DNA of 64,000 bases from the NCBI RefSeq assembly GCF_000247695.1, contig NW_004624783.1:4824034-4888033 (forward strand), in the 5' to 3' direction. The DNA comes from Heterocephalus glaber. Lineage: Eukaryota > Chordata > Mammalia > Rodentia > Bathyergidae. Below are positions 37,401 to 49,400 of the stretch, in pieces (within the stretch, counting starts at the first letter, position 1; every line of letters starts with the position of its first letter). A model generated the notes under the pieces. It did no database searches. It was not told the DNA's origin and worked only from the letters and a program-made list of their open reading frames with translations. The translations under genes and the position numbers were made by a program.

Positions 37401-40400
37401 CACTCCCATCCTCCACCCGCTGCAGGGAACAGGCGCCTGGCTAGCATGGCCTTCAGCACTGGGGACCATGGTGTCTTCTTCCTCCCAGTGTCTGCTGCCG
37501 TCTGTTCGCTCCATCACTCTCCGAGCTTTCGCTGTGTCCCCTGTGTCTCAGTTCATGTGTCTCAGTTCATTCTCATCTTCGGTGACTTTGGACCCACTTG
37601 AAACGGTGAAACAGCCTGGCCTCTGCTTCCTGACTCCTTCTATCTCTACTCCATTCACCATTTCACTTTCCCAGCCTGAACTTGATGGCCACATAGAACA
37701 CTCTGCTTCTGAAATGGGCTGCTCATGTTCCTTTCTTAGACCTCCGCCTGCCCACATTCCAGCTCCTTGGGATCTGCAGGAGATTGGATCAGGATCCTTC
37801 CCTTGCCAATCTAAGGATGCTAAAGTCTCTTTCGTAAATGGCACGGTATTTGCGTAGAACCTACACACATCTTCCTATATACTTTAAATCATCACATCAA
37901 TACATTGAGTATTACTTAGAATACTCAATATAATGTAAATGTTGTGCAAATAATTGTAACACTATCTTGTTTAGGGAGTAATAACAACACACAATACAGA
38001 CACAGTTTTAGGGTACTTTTAGTGGTACTGGAGATTGAATCAAGGGCCTTCACACTGAGCTACATCCCATGTCATTTTCATTTTCACTATGAGGCTAAGT
38101 TGCCCAGGCTGGGTTTAAACCTGCGACCCTCCTGCCTTCACCTTTCAGTTTGCTGGGATTCCAGGCATGATCTTCTTTGGTGGAATCCAAGGATGTGGAA
38201 GCTGTGGCTATGAAGGGCAGACTGTGTGCCTGTATTGCAGTTTGAACTTGAGACAGCCGGGCAGTGGCCTTTCTGTCTGTGAGCTTTACTCCCCTTCTAT
38301 CCAGCCTGCACTTTCTTTTTTTGGTACCAGGAATTCGAACTCGGGTCCTTGTGCTTGGCAAGGCAGGCGGCAGAACCACTGAGCTAAATCCCCGGCCCCC
38401 ACCCTGCACTTTCCTGGTCCACAATTCCAGCCCACACCTGACACCTGGCCTCAAGCCACCCCCTTCTTCCACCCTGCTCACGCCACAGATCCCAAGCAGC
38501 TGGATGTTGCTGGAGAATACTCCCTCGATCTGATTGGATTCTTTTTAAATTCATGATTCCATGTCTCAGTCTGGCGCCAAATACTCCCTGGCTATCAGCT
38601 TTTATTTGCCTTCTAGGACGTTTCTCAGAGTGTGGTCCTCCAAGCACAGCAAGCAGAGTCCCTTGGTAATTTGGAGCAAATGCAAATTCTCATGCTCCAT
38701 CTCAGACCAGCTGAGTCAGACACATGGGGCTGGGCCCAGAGGCCAGTGTTTAATAGGTCCTGTAGGGAATTCTGATGCTCACTGAAGTTTGAGAGTTACA
38801 TTTCCAGGGCCTATTTCCAACAGGAGTTTTCACACCCTTTCCTCAAGCCTTCACATAATCTCTGCTCCTGACTCATTACACCCAGAGCTCTGCATCTGAT
38901 TTCATCTGGACTTTATTGAGAAACAGAAGCTGGAAGCTGGAAGTCTTCCACTGTCTCTGTAAAATCTCCCCACAGTAGAATGACACGTGTACCTATGTGC
39001 ATAGCTGGCATCTCCTTCCCTGGCATTTGAAAGCTGGAAGTGGCCCACCGTGTGCTCTGAGTCAGCCCAAGTGTGTTCCCTCTATATTTTAAGGACCCTG
39101 TGAAATAGCAGAGAGAGATAAACAGGCTCCATCGAAATAGGAGCATCCAGGGTCGGGGATTTAGCTCAGTGGTTTTGCCACCTGCTGCGCAAGCACAAGG
39201 ACCCGAATTCGATCCCTGGTACCAAAAAAAAAAAGAAAGAAAAAAAGAAATGGGAGCATCCTTATCCATGCTGCTACCTCCTGCTTCACAAAGAAACCGA
39301 AGCTGTGTCTACATCAGCTCCCTCCAACTGCTGCCACACTTCTCTGCTTGCCTAACATCTGATGTGGTCATCTACACCTGCACATGCACTTCCCTATGCT
39401 CGGTCCCTCCTCAGCCAGCCCGAGTCAAGCTGCCATCTGTGCTATGCCCATGGAAACCACAAGTCAAGCCAGACACAGTGTTGCACATCTGTAATCCCAG
39501 CTATTCAGGAGACAGAGGCAAGAGGATCATAAGGTCAAGAGCGGCCTGGGCAATTTAGTAAGACCTTGTCTCTAAATAAAAAAAATAAGGGCTGAGGATA
39601 CAGCTTTCAGTGCTCTTTGCTTTCAATCACCAGCATGAGAAAAAGGAAAATAAAAAAACAAAAAAAAATTGGGTCTCTCTGTTTCTTCCTAGAGTAACTA
39701 TTATCCTACATTCATTGTTAAATTCTCTGTAAAGTATTAGAAATATTTTCTGCTTCTGCCCATAAAAATATGTATTATTCAATTCAGATTTTGAAACATT
39801 ATAAATGGAATCAAGTAAGTATTCTTAGCCTTTTATTGTGCAGACATTTTTGAAAACAGGGTCTCACTATGTAGTGCAGGCTGGCCTTGAACTCACTATA
39901 TAATCTAGGCTGGCCTCAAATTCACCAAGACCTTCCTGCATAAAGCTTCTGAGTCCTGGGATTATAGGCCTATGCCACCATGCCTGGTTGCAGGCTTTTT
40001 TAAAAAAATTGATTAATGGCTGGGTATGGTGGAGCTTGCCTGTAATCCCAGTATTCAGGAGGCTGAGGCGGGAGGATTGCTGTGAGTTCAAGGCCAGGCT
40101 GAACTACATAGCCGGACCCTGTCTCAAAAAACCAAACAAACAAAAAATGAAATGAATTAATGCTTATAAAGTAAGACACAGCCCATCATTTTAGTGCTGT
40201 AGCATTCCACTACACAAATATCGCAACTTACTTTTCTATGCTACTGTAGATAAACATTTGCTTCCTATCTATATGGCTCCAATATAAAAGTACTTACAGG
40301 CATGTATGCATCTCCCTAGGGTAAACACCTAGTGTTATAGTTGAAAGTTGTGGATTTAGAAAGCTGTGCCTAACTTTATTTTGTCTAAGTTTACTTGATA

Positions 40401-43400
40401 ACACTGTGTTATTTTCCAAAGTGTGTGTACCAGTTTATACTATTCCATATTTTTGATACTCATTGTCTGACTTAAAATTTTTTACAATCTTGTGGATATG
40501 AAGTGCTAATTTCTTATCTTATTTTCCATTTCTCTAATTAATAACATTTGTTTATAGTCACGTGCTATTTGTGCCCTCCTTTCTGTGAAATAGTTAATTC
40601 ATCTCTTTTTTTCTCTCGGATTATTTTTTCTTTTGTCTTTGCCTTAGTTTTCTTGATTTTCCCCTTTTTTCAGGGCGCAAACATCTATTTATTTTTTGTT
40701 AGTACATCTGTGCAGTATATAATGCTTACATTCCCTGGGTGGAGTTGGTACATGTGCACAGCACATCTTAATTCCTTTTCTCATCCTCTGCCCTCCCCTC
40801 TTCCCTCCTTCCCTCCACCTCGTGATCCCCTTCGGCTCTGAGAAAGGTCTGTCTCCCTGCTTCCTAACATCTGTCTTTTAGTTTGCTCTTTATTTATACT
40901 TTGGGTTTCTCATATAAGAGAAACAACATGGTTATTTTGGTACCGGGGATTGAACTCAGGACCTTGCGCTTGTGAGTCAGGCACGGCACCAACGAGCTAA
41001 ATCTCTGGCCCCAGAAACAACATGATATTTCAGCTTGTGTGTCTGATTTATCTCATTTAATATTATGGTTTCAAGGTGCAACCATTTTCCTACAGATGAC
41101 TCAAGTTTGTCCTTCTTTGTGGAAGAATAGTACTCCATTGTGTGTAAACACCACATTTTATCCATTCATCTGTTGTTTTGTTATAAAAGTTTTGGAGGAG
41201 ATTGTCTACAATTTTATGGAATACTTCTTTCTGTAAAGACAATATGTTCCTTCTCCCTTGTTTATTTACTTATTCATTTATCTATCAGAATGGACTCGTG
41301 GAAATCTATTCTTTGGCTCTGATTTTTAAAAAATTTTGTTTCTTAAGTCGTTCCAAGTTTGGCATCAGGAGCTAGCTCTTTCAGGTGGGTGCCTGTGCCT
41401 TCTGGACTTGCCTTTTCCAAGAGCACTTCCTGACTTTCTGGCATCCTAAGAAAGATGCTCCAGGGCCAGGGATTTAGCTCAGTGGTTGCGCCGCTTGCCT
41501 TGCAAATGCAAGGATCAGAGTTTGATCCCTGGTACCAAAAAAAAAAAAAAAGAAGCTGCAAAGTCAAAATATCTTTTCCTTACATTAGCACTAGAGCCAG
41601 CCATTTCCCCAGGACCCCCAGCTCATTTTTTGGAGAAAACCAGGCACTCTGTGTACTCTGCACTGCTGGCTTGTCACTGTTTCTAGATGCTGTCAGTGGA
41701 CAGCTAGGAAAGGCACTTCTGTGTACTTTCCTATGTGAGCACTCACATCTGCATTTATTTCTATCATAAATCCAGATATGTTCATACACCTTGGGTTCAC
41801 AGTCAAGCATCTCTGGCTCTAGTCTGGCCTCCTCCTCATCCCGCTTGCTTCTTTAATTCCTTTGAAACGTATTAACGTGACTGAATACTGCAACCTAAGG
41901 AAAGACCTATATATACACAGTGCATTTTAAGTACAGTAGTAAGATGGTTTCTCTCAAGGGTATATCTAGGTAATCAGCTTCAAGCCAACTTTACCTGTAT
42001 TGCAAGGTTGAACAAATAATTAAATTACAGAGAACATGAGCCAGGCTTCTCATTTTTGGAGAAAATCACATGCTTGCTTCCCACACCCTTTAGAGAGGTT
42101 ATGTTATACATTGGTATCTAATATAGTTAAACTTGTGTTCATAGTCTCCATTATATCCTGGGAATTCCTAAACATCCCCATTGATTACCTTTCTAAATTT
42201 GCCATAAGTAAAACTAAGTCTTTGAGGTGTATAGTTCAGTGGGTATAGTTCAGTGGGTTTTAACAAATGCAGATCTTGTATCTGGTAGCCCAGCACCGCA
42301 CACACATGCACATGGAAACACACAAACACACATATATTCCATTGTCTTTAAAATAACCTGATGGGTGGCCTGGGGATTTAGCTGCCACCTGCCTCGAAAG
42401 CACAAGGTCCTGAGTTCAATCCCTGGTACCAAAAAAAAAAAAAACCAAAAAACAAAACCTAATGGGGAGTGAAGGAGGCAGCTTCTCCTCCATTCCCTCA
42501 ACTGATCTGTTTTCTATCCCTAGAGTTCCGCCTTTTCTGTAATATCACATAAGCAGAATCAAACACTGCGTAGCTTTTGGCTTTGCTTTTTAAAATGTAT
42601 ATATTAGGTTAATCTATACAGTTACGTGAATCAAAACATCTTACTATTGGATAATCATTGAATGAATGTGCCAAACTTGGCTTATGCACCCGCTTGTGGA
42701 AGGATATCTTGGTGCTTTGTAACTTGGGCTATTACAAATAATGCTGCTATAGACATTTGCATGTAGGTTTATGTGTGGTCAAAAGTTTTCATTTTCTTTT
42801 GTGTAAATACCTAAAAATGGAAATTCTGGGTCATATGGTGATGGTATGTTTAACTTTAAAGAAACTGCTAAACTATTTTCCAAGTGCTGTACTAGCTAAT
42901 ATCCCTACCAGACATGTTTAAGAGTTCCAACTTAGCAGTTGATACCGTCAGTTTATGTGCTGTTCTAATAGCTCTAAGATGATACTGCATTTAAGGGTTT
43001 TTTTGCTGTCCTTTCCTTTTCTTTTTCTGTTTATTTTTGTGGTACTACGCATTGAATCTAGGGCTTTTGGAGTGAACTATGCCTGCAGCCCTTTTAGTTT
43101 TTTTCATTTTCTAAATTTTAAGACAGGGCATCTCTAAGTCACTAAGTTGACCTGGCTGGGCTCGAACTTGCAGTAGCCTTTAGCCTTAGCCTTTGCCTTA
43201 ACCTCTCAGAATGCTGGGGTTATAGGTGTGCACTGTCCTGCACAGCTGCATTGTAGTTGTAATTTCCATTTGCCTAATGATTAATGATGTTGAGCATCAC
43301 TTTATGTTTGTCAAGTGTATATCTTGGGCATTTTTTTTTTCCTCGTAGATCTTCTGTCCTTGAAAAAAATTGAATTGTCTTTTTATTGTTGAGTTTTAAA

Positions 43401-46400
43401 AGGTTTTTTTCTCCCTTATGGAGTTGGCTAGGATTTCTGTACAGTGTTTGTCCCCATTAAGTTTGACATTAGCTATAGAAAATATAATTTATTAGGTCAG
43501 AGAAGTTCTCTTCTATTACTGGTTTGCTGAGAGACTTGGGTTTTTTTTTTAAAAAATCATGAATAGGATGATTATAAGGTATTTCATATTTTGTTTGTTA
43601 ATGTGGTGAATTGTGTTGGTTTTCAGATTCTGAGCTGTCTCTGAGATGAGCCTGACTTAGTGATGATGTACTGTCCTTTTTATATATTGCTGGGTTTGGT
43701 TAGCCATTAGGGAAGTGAAAGTTAAAGCCACACACAGTGAGATACTACTTCATGCTCTCTAAGGTGGCTATAATGAAAAAGAGATGAAATTGTTGGTGAG
43801 GATGTGGAAAAACTGGATCCACAAAACATTGGTGGTTGTCATGTAAAATGGAGCAGCCACTATGGAAAATAGTTTAGCAGTTCTTCAAGATGCTAAACAC
43901 CAAGTTAACATATGACCTAGCAGTTCCACCCAGGTATCTATCCAATAAAAAGGAAAACATGTTAATATAAAAACTTGTACACAAACATTCATAGCAGCAA
44001 TATTTATAATAGCTTAAGAGCTGAAATAAACCAGATATTCTTTAATGAATGAGTAGATAAACCAAATGTGGTAGATCCATACAATGAAATGTTGCTTAGC
44101 AATGAAAAGGAATAAAGTACTACCACAAGCTACAATATGGATGAACTTTGAAAATAAAAGTAAAAAGTGAAGCTTAAAAACTAAGCTAAGTGAAAGAAGC
44201 TGGTCACAGAAGACCACTGATAACATTTTACGTGAAATGTCCAGAATAGATCCATAGACAGAAAGCTCTTTAGTGGTTACCTATGGCAACCATAGCACTT
44301 TTCTTCTGCTATGTCTTTAGTGTAAGGGTTTGTATTAGTCTAATCAGGGATTGGGTTTAAAATGTGTTACTGCTGTGGATACCATCAGTCTACAAGAGCC
44401 TGCAAAGTTCTTCAGTAATACCTTTGTCTCCCTGCTTGGCTGTAGGTCTTTTTTTTCCTGCTCTACCAGCAGAATTTCATTGTTATTTGCCTTTGCAGGA
44501 TTGTGCAGCTTAAGAGGGGACATTGTCTGAGGTTCTGATTAAATCTCTTGAAGGCAGTGGGAACTTGTTGGTGAAAGTGTGGCCTTCACCAGCGCTGTTA
44601 GATGTTAATGCCTCTAACAAGCTTTTTTATTGTTTCTGTTCTCTTCCCCAGTTGCAGTGGGGCTTCCAACAGTGCCTTTAGAATGGAAGTTTTGTCGAGT
44701 GCCACCTGAAAGCTTTTTTTCTTGAATATACAGGACCTGGAGCTGTGTGGAGTTCCAGCATTAGTTGGTTTCTTCCCCAGCCAGCCCCACCCACGGGGAG
44801 CACTTTCTTAAGGCTTCCTTCTGGAATCCTTTCAATGTCCACAGCTCCCCTCACACTAGCCCATGCTCAGCCTTTAGCTATTTATTTAAAAATTTACCTG
44901 GGATTGTGGGTGTAGCTCAGTGGTAAAGTGCTTACCTAATATCCACAAAGCCCCCAGTTCGATCCCCAACACCACAAAATGGATAATGGATGGATGGATG
45001 GATAGATAGACAGACAGACACAAAAATGTACCTGGATATTCCTAAAAAGCAAATGCTCAGGTTGATTCTTCCTGAAGTCACCCTGTGCCTCTGGTGTTGA
45101 GAATGGTAGCTTTCCTTGGGACCTCAATTCCTTTTTGGGCCAGAGAACCATCATCATGACTTTGGTTTCTCTGCTCTTTTCTTGTTAAGAGCAGAGTGAA
45201 GTTCTTTCCAGCTCTCTACTTTTCTTAGCTGAAACTGTAAGTCTTATAGTTTCTTTTGGTGAAGTTCATATCTTTGATGAAGCCAAATGTATGGGTCTTT
45301 TTCTTGGTTTGCACTTTTCATGTTTTGTCGATGGAGTGTCACATGTAGACTCCTTTACGTACACATTATAGCAGAACAGCCTGCTATGAAACGTTTGTGT
45401 AAGGCTGGAATTATTTGACCCTTGAATATGGTTTTGGAGTTTATATATGAGGAAAGAGTTGATTACCTTTTCACTTTCTTTAGGACTGTAGGATAAATTA
45501 TTCTATTTCTTCTGAGTCACTTTAAGAAAATCTCATCTGCTTTAAATTTATCAGCATTTGTCTGTAACAGCCTATGCTTTAAATATTATTTTTATACCTC
45601 ATTGTTTATTTATACCTTTGGAATTGTTCCTCTTATTAACATCACCAAATAGCTTATCATTTTACTAGCCTTGGTCCTAAATCAACTTTTGAGTCAGGGA
45701 TGTAGCTCATTAGTAGAGCATTTGTGTAGTATGTGAAAGGCTCTGGGTTTAATCCCAAGCACCACAAAAAATAAGTTTGTTTTCATTTTTTCCTTTTTTT
45801 TGCTAGGCGTGATATGGCATCTGCTTGTAGTAGCAGCTATGTGGAAGCTGAGGCCGGAAGATCACTTAAACACTCCAGCCCAGGAGTTTGAGGTCAGCCT
45901 TGGCAACATAGAGACTCCATCTCAAAAAAAAAAAATCAAATTTTTCTCTTTTTTTTTTTTTTGGTACTGAAGATCGAACTTGGGACCTTGCACTTGCAAG
46001 GCAGGCACCGGAACCACTGAGCTAAATCCCCAGCCCCCCAAAATCAAATTTTTAATGTTCTTGATATTTGCTGTTGTATTTTGATTGATATTTCATTTAT
46101 GTATGTATGCATGTATTTTGGCAGTACTTGGGCTTGAACCCAGGGAGGAGTGAGTTATACCACCCACCCCACCCCCTTTTTTGTTGTCAGTCTTGGTAAG
46201 TTGTTCCAGCTGGACTTGAAGTTGTAATACTGCCTCTGCCTTCCAGAGTGCTGGGATTACAGGCATGTGTACACTACCACACTTGCTTTACATTCCCTTT
46301 TTAATATTGTTAGACAGGCTCTCTTTTTTTCTTACTGGTACTGGCAAACGAACTCAGGACCACACACTTCCCAGGCAGGCTCTGTGCCACTGAGCTACAT

Positions 46401-49400
46401 TCCCCCCCCCCCCCCAGGCTCTCTTTAAGTTGCCCGGTGGCCTTGAAGTTTTGGTCTTCCTGCCTCATTCTCCCAAATGGAGTAGCTGGGATTAAGGTGT
46501 GTGTCACCAAGGCTTGCCTGATTTCTATCATTATTTTCTTCCTACTATATTTTCTTTAGGTTTGATTTTCACTTTCCATTATCAAACTGAAGACATATAC
46601 AGAACTAGGGCTGAGCAGGTCCTAGAGAAAGACAGGTGGAAATCAAGCGGGCCTCACAGCCTCTGCCTGCCAGTTCCGAGCACGCTGCTCCTCTCCCAGC
46701 CCTGGTCACAGTGTCCCAGAGTTTGTTCCCTGTGATCAGCTGACTGAGCAGGAATGTCAAGCTGGTTGGAGATGACTCGAGAAAGGTGCTGCTGCCAGCC
46801 AAAAGTCGACAAGCTATAGGATCACAGTTCTGTTAAGGAGAGACCCTAAAAGGGTGGAAAACTTTCCCATGATCAGGACTTTGAATAGCGCATTTCCTAG
46901 GCATTTCCTTGATTTGAAGGAGGGTTACACTGAGGTGGGGTGTGACAGATTCATAGCCAGTAGCTAAAGACTTAAAGCAGTGGTTAGGAACTCAGAAGGA
47001 GCAGGAATGGAGAATCAGTGCTTGGAAGTTTAGAGGAGAAGGCACACAGACACACCTGCTGGATATTCACGGAGTGGGTGGATATCTTGTCTTTCTCTAG
47101 GGGAAGCTCTGGGAGCCAGGTGGCTCATTATGATGGTTGCTTTGTGGGCTCATGACCAAGTGGCCATGGTGTCACTAAATTGCCCAAGCCAGGCTCAGCT
47201 TGGAATCCTCCCGCCTCAGCTTCCCAGAGTGTTGGGATTACAGGCATGCATCACCATACCTGGCTCAGGGAGGTGACTAAAGCAGACATGCCTTGGTCTG
47301 CACATGGCTCCAGCTGCCCTGTTTCCATCAGCAGTACTGTCCATGGACTCAGAATGTCTTCCTCACCACCACAACGGTCCTCTGAGCACAGGGATCCCCT
47401 ACAGAATTCTCTAAGGCTGAGTCAGGAGCATTAAGTGCATGATTTACTTGTCATGCCATGAACACTTCATGCTACTAAATAATTAAACAGGGCCAGGGAT
47501 TTAGCTCAGAGGTGCTGGCCCCTGTCTGGCAAGCACAAGGTCCTGAGTTTGATCCCTGGTACTGGAAAAAAGGAAAGAAAAAAAAAAAGAAAATACAGAC
47601 TTTGGGGCCAGGATTTAGCTCAGTGGGTGCTTCGCCTGCCTCGCAAGTGCAATGTTCTGAGTTTGATCCCCGGTACCAAAAAAAAAAAAAAACCTTAAAA
47701 AAAAAATAATGAAACAGGGAGGAATATGGATGGGACCTAGGATGCCCCTGTGGTGCCCAGTCATGCAAGTAAATGGAAGGAACTCATACTGACAGCCTCC
47801 CTGTGGACTGCATTGGTAGGAAATGTGTCCATGTCCAGTCCTCAGAGCGTCAGGGCTGCAGGCAGAAGTTGCCCCTGCTCCGTGCTATAGAGAGATGGCC
47901 TCACCAGACCATGCAGGAGAGGCCTGGGTGCTGCTTCTGACTCAAGCCTGGTACTTTAGCCAGCTCAAGTATTTTATTAGCTAAGTACCTTTTTTAATTT
48001 AGTTTTTTAATTTTTCGGTACCGGGGATCAAACTCAGCACCTTGCGCTTTTGAGGCAGGCAGCAGCACCCCTGAGCTAAATCCCTGACCCCTGTTTTTTT
48101 AATAAATTCACTTTCTGTTTAAAGCAGAGTTGACTATTAATGTTTGCAACTGAGAACCCCGCTTCTCATACTAGGTTATAGGGGAGCAGATTAGGGGATT
48201 TAATAATGTTTAAGTCCTAAGCTCTGGTACTGTGAACATGGCTTTATTTGGAAACGGTCTTTGCAGATGTAATCAGGTCAAGGTGAAATCATACTGGATC
48301 AGGATGGGCCCTAAGTCCAACAGCTGGTATACTTATAAGAGGGGAGGCTTGGGTGTAGATAGGGTCCATGCTTAGCCTGCAGGAGCTCTAGGTTCGCTTC
48401 CCGGCACCCTCAACCCCCAAAAGGGAGAGATACACAGGCAAGAAGGCCATGAGTTGATGAAGCCAGAGAGCATTGTGTGATATAGCTACAAGCCAAGGAG
48501 CACAAGAATTGCTAGGAAGAGGCAAGAAAAGATTCTTCCCCAGTGTCTTCATAGGGAGCATGGTTCTGCTGACTTTAGACCTCTAGCCTCCAGAACCACA
48601 AGAGAATTCATTTGTGCTGTGTTGAGCCACCCAGTGGGTAGGCATTTGTCACAGCAGCCTTTTGCAAGGAGTATGCAGTTCACTGAAGGTAACTGTTGAG
48701 AAAACATTGAGCCTGAACTGGATGAGTGGCTGCATTCTCTGTTGTCATTCAACATAGGTCTTGGTTTGCTGGGCTTGGAGCTAGGAAGTTAGTGAGAGCT
48801 CCATATTTGCAGCCTTAAGAGCACATGACTTCTTATCCACTGTTCAAAATACCCTTTGGAGGACTGTTTTGATCACCGTGCTGGAGTGGCTGCCCATTAT
48901 GGATTCATACACATCCCCTTTTCCTAGACAGTCAATTCGAATATTGCCTCCACCACCCACGGAAGTTGGCTTCCACCACCACCTCCAACCCCCGTGAAGT
49001 CAGCAGCATTTCCTCCCAACATAGGTGGCTGGTAAGGAACAGGCACAGCGGAGCTCACAATATGGGAACAGCACTCCCAGTAACATCCCAGAGGTAATCA
49101 CCACCACCCTGGACACCATCAGTTAGAAGATGCGCTATTATTTTATCAGTCACTTAGAAAAAAACCCAAACCACTGTCCAATTGTGATCTGCAGTCACTT
49201 ATAATACATGCTCATTTTGGGGACATGACAGATGTGTATCCTAGAACTCATGAAATGGGATTTTTTGTTGTTGTTGTTGTTACCAGGGATTGAACTTGGG
49301 ACCTTGCGCTTTCGAGGCAGACAGTGGAACCACTGAGCTAAATCTCCAGCCCTGAAATGGAATATTTTAAAGCCTTGCAAAGGGAGTGGCATTTGAACAT

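Larger units (their letters stand above)
39660..40560 (-). mobile_element. L1 fragment (antisense), interrupted by two B1
   Basis: CATTATAAATGGAATCAAGT, then CCCTAGGGTAAACACCTAGT, then TTATTTTCCAAAGTGTGTGTAC and CATTTCTCTAATTAATAAC match antisense L1 3'-end sequence. Confidence 0.7.
42050..43705 (-). mobile_element. L1 fragment (antisense), 3' UTR and ORF2 end
   Basis: TTACAAATAATGCTGCTATA, GGGTCATATGGTGATGGTATG, AAACTATTTTCCAAGTGC and AATGATGTTGAGCATCAC match antisense L1 3' UTR. CTATTACTGGTTTGCTGAGA and TTAATGTGGTGAATTG match the antisense ORF2 end. No open frame survives. Confidence 0.82.
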
